The notes beneath the pieces are model-generated. The model was not told where the DNA came from. It searched no databases and was given only the letters and a program-made list of their open reading frames with translations. A stretch of 64,000 nt of DNA from Caprella mutica. Lineage: Eukaryota; Arthropoda; Malacostraca; Amphipoda; Caprellidae. The DNA lies in NCBI GenBank assembly GCA_947561585.1, contig CANNZV010000123.1, forward strand, positions 744,001 through 808,000, read 5' to 3'. Each line of letters opens with the position of its first letter. Position 1 is the first letter of the stretch. Made by a program: the position numbers and the translations under genes. Positions 11,155 through 21,130 of this stretch are shown piece by piece.

Positions 11155-12942
11155 CCTAATTGAGAGTTTTTCTAGGAGCGGGATTTCGCTGGAAACTTGT
11201 ATATAATAAATAAAAATATGAAAACTCATACAAAGGGACGGATTTAAAAAAAAGTCATTAAAATCATTGTTATTACACTTTTACACTCTCTGGGTGCAAT
11301 AAAGTGTATGATGCCGCATCAAACAATTAAAAACTGGCTGATATAGTGCCTATCGTGAACATTTCTGTGTCGAGGTTAGAATTGAGAGCTGGTAATATAC
11401 CGATATTAAGAACTTGATGCTACACTTTCTCTAGCAATATGACACTGAATATGATGTCCCTGTATCATCATATAAATTAGTTACTAGTTTAACGTATTCA
11501 ATTTATTCATCAATGGATAATTTTAATCGAGTATAAAAAATTTTCATGAAGGCATCCACAAATAATTGTAAAAGTCTCTTTCATGTGACTTGCAATCAAG
11601 TCTACGATCAATAATTATTATAATAACTACCTCGATTTTCGTAGTTTTTGATCATATCATCCCATTTCGTAAATACCTTCTCCCAAGGTAAAATCCTACA
11701 TCTCTAAAAACCTCTCCGTTTCCTTCTCTGAAGTTCACAAAGATTTCAACATAGTGCCATTTAAAAGTACAGCATCTCGTCATGCTTTATAATATGCAGA
11801 CATTCTTTACATGATGCCTTTCTTCATGTGGTTTCCATCCAACTGCAGGCAGCAGTTGTCGCGTTATCGCTTGCTGTTCATTACGACTCAGATGAGAGCA
11901 ACACCGACCAATTTAATTTCTTAGTTGTTGAGATAGTTCAGTTGAGGCTAATTCCTGTGCTTTTCATAATTGTACCAGGACAACACCATTTTACACGTTA
12001 TAAACATGCTGTTTTTAATATATACTTACAGAGTCATTCAAATTTTCTACTCCTCTAAAGTCATTTATAACTTCTATTTTTTTTTCTAAATAACTTCTTT
12101 GTAATTTATAACTATTTTAAGATTCTTTTCTTATATTTAACGTATTTAAGTTCCCTTTCAATTTAGAGCTACTTAATTAATGCCTATATGCTGTTGAATT
12201 TTTGTGACGGGATAAAGTGGATTTTTTCGATCTTCGTAACATGAGGGGGTTGGGGTTGATTTATTAGATTTCCAATTGTATTAGATAGAAATGAACTCCG
12301 TATTAAGTATCTTTTTACTTCATCCATATCGGTTAAAACCAACTAATATACAAATCAGAGGATGAACGAACGAAGAGAAATAATATTTAAGTTGAAATTA
12401 GATTCCAATACTTTTCATTTTGATTTCGTAAGTGGAACATATGTGCCCCTCTCTTAAGAAAATATACGTGAGAAAAAAGACAGGCAACATTTTAGAAACA
12501 TCTAATACAATTCTAAACAAACAAAACACAGGATGAAAAGTTCCAAAAATGAGCAGGAAAACACTTGTTACCAAAGAAAATATATAAATTATTGCTCTTA
12601 GACTATAAGAATAGAGGACAAAATTAAACTTTCTTTCAAAAAAGAACTAGTCTGTTATTTGTTTTTAGTGTGTAATACTCACATCGTTCTGTGCAAAAAA
12701 TAAAGTCATATGTAATAATAATGTGTTATTTTCATCAATTGATCTATTAATTCAATAATGAATCATAATACGAAGAAACTCAAAATGAAAGAGTAACAAT
12801 TAGTTTGGAAAATTTTCACCTATATTTATTGATTGTGTTTGAGTTTCTCTTAACTGTACTTTGGACGGAAATTCTGGAGAAGAAGACGAGACAAACACTG
12901 ATGGTAAAGGAGTGGTATTAAAATTGAAATTGAATTTCTACC
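11155..12942. other. AT-rich segment without a recognised gene
   Basis: An open frame at 11828-12058 (plus) has a less AT-biased 5-prime half but matches no family I know. The rest shows poly-A/T runs and nothing that I can name. Confidence 0.45.
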
Positions 12943-13158
12943 TAAAGGATTATTCAAGGAATGTCCTCAACATGTTCCTCATCCAGGGATTTCTGCAATC
13001 GCCGCTGGTACCTCATTATAACCTGCTGGCACATCTCTTCGGTGATGTGCCCTTCAAATCCTTGTCTTCAGCTCATCAATTGTTCTTGACCTGATGAACT
13101 CCCACAACAAGAAATCACAGGAGTTTAAGTCCGATGAACATGGAGGCTATGGCATGTT
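12943..13158 (-). pseudogene. Mariner-like transposase C-terminal fossil, copy 1
   Basis: Read on the minus strand, the sequence gives SSDLNSCDFLLWEF, RTIDELKTRI and then, after an 11-base deletion and frameshift, EEMCQQVIM, RYQRRLQKSLDEEHVED. This matches the C-terminal part of DDE transposases of the IS630-Tc1-mariner superfamily: the DLNPCDFFLW block after the catalytic core, then the TIDELK helix and the YQRRLQKC tail. It lacks the N-terminal DNA-binding domain and the first catalytic residues. It is arranged head-to-head with a second copy on the plus strand. Its uninterrupted TGTGCCAGCAGGTTATA serves as an empty site for the insertion in copy 2. Confidence 0.75.
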
Positions 13159-13163
13159 GAATG

Positions 13164-14061
13164 TACGAAAATTTACCGAACAGCTGGATGGGCCGAGGTT
13201 CTTCCAACATGCAATGGCCTTCATGTTCACCAAACTTAAACCCCTGTGATTTCTTGTAAAGGGAGTTCATCAAGTTCAGAACTATTGACGAGCTAAAGAC
13301 AAGGATTGAAATAGCCTTTGAAGGGCAAATTACCAAAGAAATGTGCCGGTGTACTATATATATGCCTAAGTGATATCCGTGTTTACTTGAGATATTGGCA
13401 TATGGAGGCGGAGAGTTAATTGTGGACGTGGCGTTATTGCTGCAGTATCGAGTGTGTCACGATAGTAGCTCTGAGTAGCTCTTAATTATGTATGTATGAT
13501 AAAATCCGTGCTATACATGACTTACACATTATCACAATACAAATCAGTTATATGTCATGAAACAGGAGCTCTACATTGTACAAGTACAGCTCCTCTATAA
13601 TGGAGTCATATGTAGTAAACCATTCTGATTTTTTTAATTCTGAGAAAAAATACCCTGTAGCTATAATGAATTTATTTTAAAAAAATATTTAGTCTGTCGA
13701 GAAAAGTTCTCTATTCATCTCTTCAATTCTCTTTAGTAGAGTAAACTCTTAGTGAACCAGTTGAAGTTCACCATAGAGGAGCTCTACTGTGTAATAAATC
13801 CCTGTCACTACAATCAACTCTGCCCGAAATACATTATCAACTGGAACACAGAGCTACTCAGACTCTCACTATCGTGGCACACTTGATACTGAAGCAATAT
13901 CGCCACGCCCACAATCAACTCTCCGCCTCTCATATGCCAATATCTCAAGTAAGCACGGATCTCACTCAGGCATAGTATACCGGCAGGTTATAATGGAGTA
14001 CCAGCGGCGATTGCAGAAATGCCTGGAAATAGACTGCGGTCATGTAGAGGTATTTACTTAA
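13164..14061 (+). pseudogene. Mariner-like transposase C-terminal fossil, copy 2, split by a MITE
   Basis: The plus frame reads NSWMGRGSS, SPNLNPCDFL, a stop at 13257-13259, then EFIKFRTIDELKTRI and GQITKEMCR up to 13349. A 630-bp insertion follows. The same frame resumes at 13984 with QVIMEYQRRLQKCLE and GHVEVFT, ending at the TAA of 14059-14061. Apart from the insertion and one stop, the frame is intact, so this copy is less decayed than copy 1. The blocks are those of IS630-Tc1-mariner DDE transposases, where SPDLNPCDF carries the region of the third catalytic residue. The 3-prime flanks of both copies share GGTAGAAATT. Confidence 0.78.
13350..13979. mobile_element. 630-bp MITE with about 140-bp inverted ends and a CCGG target duplication
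   Basis: The flanks are CCGG at 13346-13349 and 13980-13983. The ends read TGTACTAT, a short ATATAT expansion, then GCCTAAGTGATATCCGTG on the left. On the right, minus strand, they read TATACTATGCCTGAGTGAGA then TCCGTG. Inverted similarity runs to about 13490 on the left and from about 13838 on the right, including GAGATATTGGCATATG and GGCGGAGAGTT. No transposase is encoded. The uninterrupted paralogue at 12943-13158 shows the pre-insertion site with only one CCRG, confirming a four-base duplication. The superfamily is not certain. Confidence 0.85.
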
Positions 14062-14414
14062 ATAAATAATTTGGTAGAAATTTCATTTTACTGCCACAAA
14101 AACTTGAAATATTTTATGAAAAGAATGGCGAAGAGTAGAGGGTCCTATCACCATTGGATTAGGTTTTATAGCGTTTTGTTATCGGTCACTCCTAAGTGGA
14201 ACAACCGGTATATAGAATTACCGAAGTTTTACAATAATGTAAAACAAGTATTAGTATATAAGATACTAAAATAAATAAAAAACAATGTCATGAATATTGG
14301 TCAATTTAATACATATATTATGATGAAATTAAATTATGTGTTTCCGCATTCAAAATTGAATAAATCATTATAAATTATTTTAAAAAGTACCCGTTTACGA
14401 ACAGTCGAATGACT
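14062..14414. other. Spacer with fossil 3-prime flank
   Basis: The first bases continue the 3-prime flank of the transposase fossil (GGTAGAAATTTCA). An open frame at 14071-14274 has no recognised similarity. The rest is AT-rich. Confidence 0.45.
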
Positions 14415-14847
14415 CATTTTTCGAAGCAAGTAAAGATAACGGACCTGAAACGGACCAATTAAAGTTAACGGACCAGAAATGAAGCTGGTAAAGATAACGG
14501 ACCAATAAATAAGCTAGTAAAGTTAACGGACCAGAATACATTTTTTAGTTTTAAAAAATATTTGCTTTAGTATTTTATAAAAATACAACCGTATAAATGA
14601 TAATATTAATGACTATACATTAATTTTGCATATTTTATTAATTGTAAGAATTAATACAAAAATGTGTTCCATTTGGAAAATTGGAAAAAACTTCTGCTTA
14701 AATCCTTTAATGTGGTATCTATGATTTCCAAATTATGTTCTTATCCCACTTATTGGTCAAATATTAATAATTTAACCAAGTAAACATAACGGACCAGAAT
14801 TGAAGCTAGTAAAGATAACGGACCAGAAACTATCCTAGTGCAGTTAA

Positions 14848-16108
14848 GGACTAATCCACACCATCGCTCCGGTCACGCTCCGCTCACGCTCCAGTCACGG
14901 TCCGGTCCAATATTCTTTAATGCATTTCACGTAGAGCATCCACACTGACAGTGCCAGTCAGGTCACGCTCCAGTCACGCTCCGGTCACGATCCAATCCAA
15001 ATATATTTTGACTGGAGCGTGATCGGACCGTGAGCGGAGCGGCACTGCCAGTGTGGATTAGCAACGCTCCAGTCGCGGTCCAATTTTATTATTTGCGTGC
15101 TTTATCTTGAATATTACTATACATACATAATTCATATGTCACACACATTTGACTGATCTGAAATATCGACCGATTTCGCTGCGCAATCTATTGATCAATC
15201 GTTATTGCAGCCATCGACCGATGGCGCAACCATCTATCGATTGTTGCGTGTTCGAATGATAAGATTATTTTAGCTTATGCATCTAATTGGCAAATTTTAT
15301 CGCATAGCTATATCGATTAATAGCGCACCTATCGATCGATTTCTGCGCTTTCGAATGATAGGTATTTTTTTAGTTTATGCATTGAATTGTCTTGATTTTA
15401 ATGGAAAGATATTGTCTTTTTAAACAGAATAATTGTTATATTTAGATTGATGATTACCATATGAAATGTAACCATTAGTTATAGAATTTATAGAAATCCA
15501 TATCAATCGAACGCGCAACAATCGGTTGATGGTTTCCCTATTAAATATACCATTTATATGCCTAAACTAAATACATTCTTTATCATTCGAAAGCGCAGCA
15601 ATCGATCGTTGGTTGCGCTATCGGTCGATGGCTGCGCTAACGATAGATCAACAGATTGTGGAGCGAAATCGATTGATATTGCTGCATATCAGTCAAACGC
15701 GAGTGACATATAATATTTCTTACCTTATACTCTAGAAGTCTAGATTCTTAAATATACAGTCAGTTTTCTGTAGGAGTGATTGTGTTTTCAGTGTTGCATG
15801 TTTTCTTTTCTAATAGTCATTCGAAATTAATAGAAAAATTTAGTTTTGTCATCTATTAGATGAGGATACAACGAGTAGATATACTTCACACTTCCTGTCT
15901 TTTAGCATAGGATGAACTCAGAGTATCTACTTTTTTGTTTTCTCTCATCCTGTTCATCAATTAAGTGCAATGATAATCACTGCAAAATCAGATGATACGG
16001 AAGGGACGGGAGCGAGAGCGGACCGTGACCGGACCGAACATGTGTATTCACAAGGATAGGACCGGACCGTGACTGGAGCGTGACCGAAGCGATGGTGCGG
16101 ATCAGCCC
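14848..16108. mobile_element. Middle nested element, PIF/Harbinger-like MITE
   Basis: The flanks TAA (14845-14847) and TAA (16109-16111) form a 3-bp duplication, and the implied empty site GTTAACGGACC is exactly the motif of the outer element. The ends are GGACTAATCCACACCATCGC on the left and, minus strand, GGGCTGATCCGCACCATCGC on the right. Both run into repeated GGTCACGCTCC and CAGTCACGGTCC motifs. A further foldback with the same motifs lies at 14938-15060 (ATCCACACTG to CAGTGTGGAT). A TWA duplication and ends starting GGG are typical of PIF/Harbinger. No transposase is seen. It is interrupted by a third element. Confidence 0.82.
15134..15711. mobile_element. Innermost nested foldback element
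   Basis: The ends are ATATGTCACACACATTTGAC on the left and, minus strand, ATATGTCACTCGCGTTTGAC on the right. Inverted similarity covers roughly 200 bases per arm, with shared blocks GACTGAT, CGATTTCGCT, CAGCCATCGACCGAT and TTCGAATGATA. The arms are rich in repeated ATCGATCG and TGCGC motifs. The left arm has the TTCGAATGATA-to-TTATGCAT segment twice. About 100 AT-rich bases separate the arms. No open frame. The target duplication is not clear. Confidence 0.8.
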
Positions 16109-16150
16109 TAACGGACCCTGGGCCGTCATCTTTACTTGCTCCCATTATTC

Positions 16151-16653
16151 TTTATTGGATGAATAATAATTAAAATGTGGAAACCTTTTTTTTAATTTGG
16201 ATCATATTCCAATCTAAGTTATTACATTTTAATGATGTTAATAAATATAATATATGATAAATTTAATTAATATTATTGAATTTTTCATCAATTTTCTCAC
16301 ATACTTACAAATTAATTGATACAATTATATATGAAGGGTAACACTCGTGAAAATTAAATAGAATATTTTCATTTCCAGTTCACTGTCAGCTTCATGCGTT
16401 ATTTGTAAATTTACCTCCAGCACATAAGGCCATTTTCATCGTGACCGGAAAATTCATCCATCAAACACAATGAAACAAGCTCTTATGATTAATGTTTTGA
16501 TATAAAGTAGTTCAATGTATGTAGGTGATAGTACATAGTTAATATACTTTATTGTATCCATTAAGTTTGTTGTAATGCACCATTCATGATTGTTTTATGA
16601 AACATTAATCTTGATAAATATATAATAATTTCATAAATTTAATTTAAGATAAA
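16151..16653. other. AT-rich spacer
   Basis: Nothing recognised between the nested elements and the MULE fossil. Confidence 0.5.
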
Positions 16654-16955
16654 ATGTTTGATGCCTTTGCGTTCTTAACACTTGTAGATGTTGTCGTTGA
16701 TGAAAATTTATTCGAGGATGCCAATTGTTTTTTACCTACTTTGAAGCTACGTACATTGGAACAAAACGGAGAAGACGAAACAAACGCAAAAACCCGTTAT
16801 ATCCAGTTGAATTTTGGAATGTTCAAGAAAGAGCATCCTAATATTTGGAATTTAATCGTGCAAATATGAACGAAGAAGAGTTAACTCAAACTAAAAGAAT
16901 TAAAACAAAGAGAGGTGACACACATCATGAAAGGCCAAATAAATAGCGAGATGTT
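16654..16955 (+). pseudogene. MULE-type transposase C-terminal fossil with frameshifts
   Basis: Three frames combine to give a recognisable series. First AFAFLTLVDVV (16654 frame), then TYFEATYIGTKRRRRN and KNPLYPVEFWNV (frame starting at 16734). A deletion leads to KKEHPNIWNLI in the first frame, then EEELTQTKRI and RGDTHHERPNK in a third. The order FE-TYIG, basic run, YPVELWNV, HPxIW, then EE-LT matches the C-terminal region of insect FLYWCH/MULE-type transposases. The stretch between WNV and HPNIW that normally holds RTNNxxEGWH is missing. The single open frame of 71 codons over this span is only one piece of the fossil. Confidence 0.6.
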
Positions 16956-18366
16956 GACGAACAAATATAAAGCTAGCATTGCAATACACTTCGAATGAAA
17001 TATAAATTTTTTGACAATTATTACCTATGTTTTGCATTGCTGAAAAAGTAAACTTATTCAATTTAATTATTTGATTAAGTTATTTTATTTAATTTTTATT
17101 TTTTAATTATAAATGACATAATATATTAGCTAAATTGAATAAATTTTCATCAACAGTTATATAACTGCTGAATATATATGTATTATTTTCATCTAACTGA
17201 TTTTATGCGACTGCAATCATCTCTTACATATATTGTTAACATTCAATAATGTCTTTCTTTATATTCAAAGAAAACGGACGAATTTTCTGTGGACGAAGCA
17301 CCCATTTTCACAATATCGTTTTTACACTGCATTGAGTTTCTTTTTGTTATATACATTCTTTTCTAGCTTTATTTCTTTTTTTTTAATCTGAGTTTTTATC
17401 CTAGTTCTCTCTTATTCTCTATTTTTATCAGTTATTGCAACCTGCTTTTATGTTACAGAACGAGTTTTAATAATTGCCTGTAAAAAGTCTAGAGTGAACT
17501 GACGAACTGTCGTTCTATATAAATAAATCATCTACGATTCTACAAATTTTATTATCTCGAAATGTTTTTGAAAATAACTTAATTTATTTTTACTTCTTAA
17601 AAAATGTTTCAATAAAAATAAAAATCAATTGAAAGAATTAAAATCAATTGAAAAACATAATTATTTTTAAACTTACAAATTCTTTTTTCGCATATCCTAT
17701 GCTCACTGTATAATGAAATTGGGAGCATATTGTAGATTTTTTTCCTCGTTGGTTGATTATTATCCGATGGTTCTTCTATAGGTTGTAATACTGAATATAT
17801 AAATTAAAGGATTATTTTCAAAAATTATCTCATTTTTAGTGACAAGTTTGATCAAAAGGACAACAAAAAATTGGTCTGCGCTTCACATAGTACATAGCCT
17901 ATTATAACCTTCTATTTGTTATATTTCACCACTAATTGAAACTGAATTCTTTTTTGTTTTCAGAGTGAAAAATATACTCTTCTAAAATCTTTTCGGCTTT
18001 TAATTTTCACAATTTATACATATAGCAGTATATTTGTGGTCTATTTTACGATATTTTAGTTTTCAATTCATTGAATTTATGGTACGCATCCCCACGAACA
18101 AGAGAGCTCTACTATACAAAAAGAATGATGTTCAGTATAACATAATATCATTCGTAACAATTATAATGGATTGATATTTTCCCTGTATCTGAGATAGATG
18201 ATCACTTAGAAATGAGACTCTCTATTTACTTCATCAGTTGGAGGAGCTTCTCCCCGTAAAAACAATATCGTTCTTCTTATGAGAAATATGATGAAATCCA
18301 CCGTAGCGGAGCCAATCAATTTGCAGGAGTTTTTTAAGAGGAACGAGACTGATCAAAATTATTGAG
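16956..18366. other. AT-rich non-coding segment
   Basis: No supported gene. Around 18090-18315 are pieces such as GAGAGCTCTACTATAC and GTTGGAGGAGCTTCTCC. They loosely resemble the interior of the MITE at 13350 (GAGGAGCTCTACTGTG) and may be a decayed relative. Confidence 0.4.
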
Positions 18367-19080
18367 GGGAATTGATGTCTAAACTGATGATAAAGTAGAG
18401 AATTGATATCTAAACTGATGATAAAGTAGAGAATTGATATCTAAACTGATGATAAAATAGAGAATTGATATCTAAACTGATGATAAAGTAGAGAATTGAT
18501 ATCTAAACTGATGATAAAGTAGAGAATTGATATCTAAACTGATGATAAAGTAGAGAATTGATATCTAAACTGATGATAAAGTAGAGAATTGATATCTAAA
18601 CTGATGATAAAGTAGAGAATTGATATCTAAACTGATGATAAAGTAGAGAATTGATATCTAAACTGATGATAAAGTAGAGAATTGATATCTAAACTGATGA
18701 TAAAGTAGAGAATTGATATCTAAACTGATGATAAAGTAGAGAATTGATATCTAAACTGATGATAAAGTAGAGAATTGATATCTAAACTGATGATAAAATA
18801 GAGAATTGATATCTAAACTGATGATAAAGTAGAGAATTGATATCTAAACTGATGATAAAGTAGAGAATTGATATCTAAACTGATGATAAAGTAGAGAATT
18901 GATATCTAAACTGATGATAAAGTAGAGAATTGATATCTAAACTGATGATAAAGTAGAGAATTGATATCTAAACTGATGATAAAGTAGAGAATTGATATCT
19001 AAACTGATGATAAAGTAGAGAATTGATATATAATCTGATGATAAAGTAGAGAATTGATATCTAAACTGATGATAAAGTTG
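18367..19080. repeat. Tandem array, 31-bp unit, 23 copies, very homogeneous
   Basis: The unit is GAGAATTGATATCTAAACTG followed by ATGATAAAGTA. Length is 714 bases, almost exactly 23 units. Most units are identical; exceptions include the first unit (GATGTC), AAAATA at two units and ATATATAATC near the end. Such uniformity points to recent expansion. Stops occur in all frames. Confidence 0.96.
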
Positions 19081-19342
19081 AGATTCTTTTCTTATTTTGG
19101 AAATTAATATTTATATTAACAACCTTTTAGAGTACTGAAATATATTTATAATGATATAACTTTCGTAAATGGTTTTATCAAAGAAATCTTCTCGCACCTC
19201 AAAAATAAACTTTGGTCATCCCTCTTTTTGGTGTCAATGACTCAGCAATATCTCAAATCCTACCAATTTGGCGATAAAAATCCCAATCATTAGTCACAGA
19301 TAGTTCCGAAATAAATGATTAGCAAAATTGATGGTCCGTGTC

Positions 19343-19692
19343 AATGTTGGTATTAGTGAGAGCTAAAACAACAGAACAATGTTAGTATTAGTGAGAGCTA
19401 AAACAACAGAACAATGTTAGTATTAGTGAGAGCTAAAACAACAGAACAATGTTAGTATTAGTGAGAGCTAAAACAACAGAACAATGTTAGTATTAGTGAG
19501 AGCTAAAACAACAGAACAATGTTAGTATTAGTGAGAGCTAAAACAACAGAACAATGTTAGTATTAGTGAGAGCTAAAACAACAGAACAATGTTAGTATTA
19601 GTGAGAGCTAAAACAACAGAACAATGTTAGTATTAGTGAGAGCTAAAACAACAGAACAATGTTAGTATTAGTTAGAGCTAAAACAACAGAAC
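19343..19692. repeat. Tandem array, 35-bp unit, exactly 10 copies
   Basis: The unit is AATGTTAGTATTAGTGAGAG followed by CTAAAACAACAGAAC. Only the first unit (TTGG) and last unit (GTTAGAG) differ by single bases. The length of 350 bases is a whole number of units. It lies 262 bp after the 31-bp array and just upstream of the candidate exon at 19919. Confidence 0.96.
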
Positions 19693-19918
19693 AATTTTAG
19701 TGAATTATGACTGAATTTAAGTGCACAAGTTTATTCCAGTACCGGCAACATATTTTTTTCTCAACGACTTTGATTATTATACTGAAAATACACTAATTCT
19801 AAGTCTAATTCAGCTATCAACATTTACATCAAATTTAAGCTTCACTCCCGTGAATCTCACGACTACACCATTGCAGCCTTTTAATGTGCATTCATATGCA
19901 CATAACTACTAACAATCA

Positions 19919-20040
19919 ATGTTGACAATCCTTTTAACTTCTTTGTTGCTAATTGGAGTGTTTTGCATTCCAAGCTTTGAGTTCAGCAGAGAGATGTGGG
20001 AAGGAATGCCTCCATATTATCACACTGAGCTGCCATGTAG
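19919..20040 (+). CDS. Candidate first coding exon of a secreted peptide (unrecognised)
   Basis: An ATG at 19919 in context ATCAATG opens a frame that begins MLTILLTSLLLIGVFCIP and continues SFEFSREMWEGMPPYYHTEL, then PC. The first 18 residues form a good signal peptide: a hydrophobic core of leucines, isoleucines and valine, then a small/polar exit. The frame ends at a splice-donor-like AG|GTATTG at 20041; without splicing it would stop one codon later. The segment is less AT-biased than its surroundings. A small secreted protein or peptide precursor is possible, but I recognise no family and could not find the next exon. Chance is possible given the length. Confidence 0.35.
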
Positions 20041-20164
20041 GTATTGAAAGTGAATGGTATTTAAAACAACTTCGTGTTCAACTATTTTCGTATGCTGATA
20101 AAAATTTTGTAAAATGATTCTTTCTACCCAGGTTACATGGGCAGAAACAGGTAGAAACCACGAA

Positions 20165-20550
20165 TATTCCCTCATTATCCACTATCGTTAAATGATATCA
20201 AGGGAATATTCCAAGGATTAATGAAAATTAGTTGATCCCTTACCGTTATCGAGGGAATGTCCCAGGAATTACTGAAAATACTTTGATCCCCTAACGCTAT
20301 CAACGGAATACTCCAGGAATTAATGAAAGCTAGTTGATCCTCTTCCAATATCGATGGAATATTCCAGGAATTAGTGAAAATTAGTTGATCCACTAACGAT
20401 ATTGAAGGAATATTCCAAGAATTAGTGAAAATTAATTGATCCATTAACGATATCGAGGGAATACTCCAGGAATTTGAGAAATTTAGTTGATCCCCTAACG
20501 ATATCGAGTGAATATCCCAAGAATTAGTGAAAAATAATTGATCCCTTAAT
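20165..20550. repeat. Tandem array, 51-bp unit, about 7-8 copies
   Basis: The unit contains TTGATCCCTTACCGTTATCG, then AGGGAATATTCCAGGAATTA and GTGAAAATTAG. Units are diverged by about one base in ten. The unit is 17 codons, so the minus strand is open for 89 codons over 20175-20444 with repeats such as DQLIFTNSWNIPSI. A one-base deletion near 20475 breaks the frame in the next unit. I judge the frame to be a by-product. The palindrome GGAATATTCC recurs in most units. Confidence 0.88.
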
Positions 20551-20689
20551 AATTATAAAATAAACGATTTTAAAAGAATGAAAGAATTAATCTACGAAAT
20601 AAGAAACTATATTTATCAATGGTTACTTAAGGATGCACTTGAGTTATCCTATTGCATAAAGTTCATTCGAAATCCTATTTCTACTATGT

Positions 20690-20770
20690 CCAGGACGGTC
20701 GAGTGACTAGAATTGCAAACAGAAGACAACAAGTTGCAGGTTCGCATCCCGGAAACATCACTTCATTTCG
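20690..20770 (+). repeat. tRNA-like SINE head (pol III A and B boxes)
   Basis: GGTCGAGTGACTAG (A-box-like, as in GGCCGAGTGGTTAAG of Leu/Ser tRNAs) is followed about 35 bases later by GGTTCGCATCCCGG. The latter matches the B-box consensus GGTTCRANNCC with one difference. The intervening arms do not fold as a functional tRNA, so this looks like a tRNA-derived SINE or pseudogene. It sits between the regular 51-bp array and its decayed remainder, as if inserted there. Confidence 0.45.
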
Positions 20771-20849
20771 TTCTCCGTTTCATTCCATTTAATTTGTATA
20801 TAACAATACGTGTCCTTTAACTAATTCATATGAAGAAACACGGAATATT

Positions 20850-21130
20850 CCAATTTGATCCCTTTGATATTGAGGGAATATCCCCTTACTAAATATTTTT
20901 CATTCCCTTGTTATCGAGGGAATAATAATTTCGGTATTCCTTGCCCTTCCCTTAATATGGAGGGAATATTCCAGGGACAATATATTTAAATCCAATCATT
21001 ATTCCCTCGATGTCATTTGGGGATATTCATATCACAATAACGTCAAAATGGGACATCCCCTCGATGACGGTGGTGATATCGAAGGAATAACCCAAGGAAA
21101 TTTTTTGGAATTTCCCGGAAATCATTTTTT
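20850..21130. repeat. Decayed remainder of the GGAATATTCC repeat
   Basis: Segments reading GAGGGAATATCC, TTATCGAGGGAATA and GGAGGGAATATTCCAGGG recur at irregular spacing. They share the core of the 51-bp array at 20165 but no longer keep a period. Together with the tRNA-like insertion this suggests one larger array broken up over time. Confidence 0.6.

Larger units (their letters stand above)
14423..16142. mobile_element. Outer DNA element of a three-level nest, 8-bp target duplication
   Basis: The ends are GAAGCAAGTAAAGATAACGG on the left and GGAGCAAGTAAAGATGACGG on the minus strand at the right. The flanks CATTTTTC (14415-14422) and CATTATTC (16143-16150) match at 7 of 8 bases, suggesting an 8-bp duplication. 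Several internal copies of AAAGTTAACGGACCAGAA occur at both ends, so the ends are short tandem arrays of the terminal motif. The native body is 14423-14847 plus 16109-16142. The remainder is a second element. A second, uninterrupted copy lies inverted at 45733-46125. An 8-bp duplication is compatible with hAT-like families, but the ends do not begin with CAG, so the class is left open. Confidence 0.8.

Noticed and set aside
12861..13336. Plus frame 12861-13094 and minus frame 13115-13336
   Set aside because: Both run antisense to the transposase fossils, whose family motifs lie on the other strand.
15957..16145. Minus frame of 62 codons rich in arginine
   Set aside because: It runs through the GC-rich end of the Harbinger-like MITE and the end of the outer element.
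20175..20444. 89-codon minus frame with a 17-residue repeat
   Set aside because: The unit length happens to be 51 bp; the next unit is frameshifted and there is no signal, start context or unique region.
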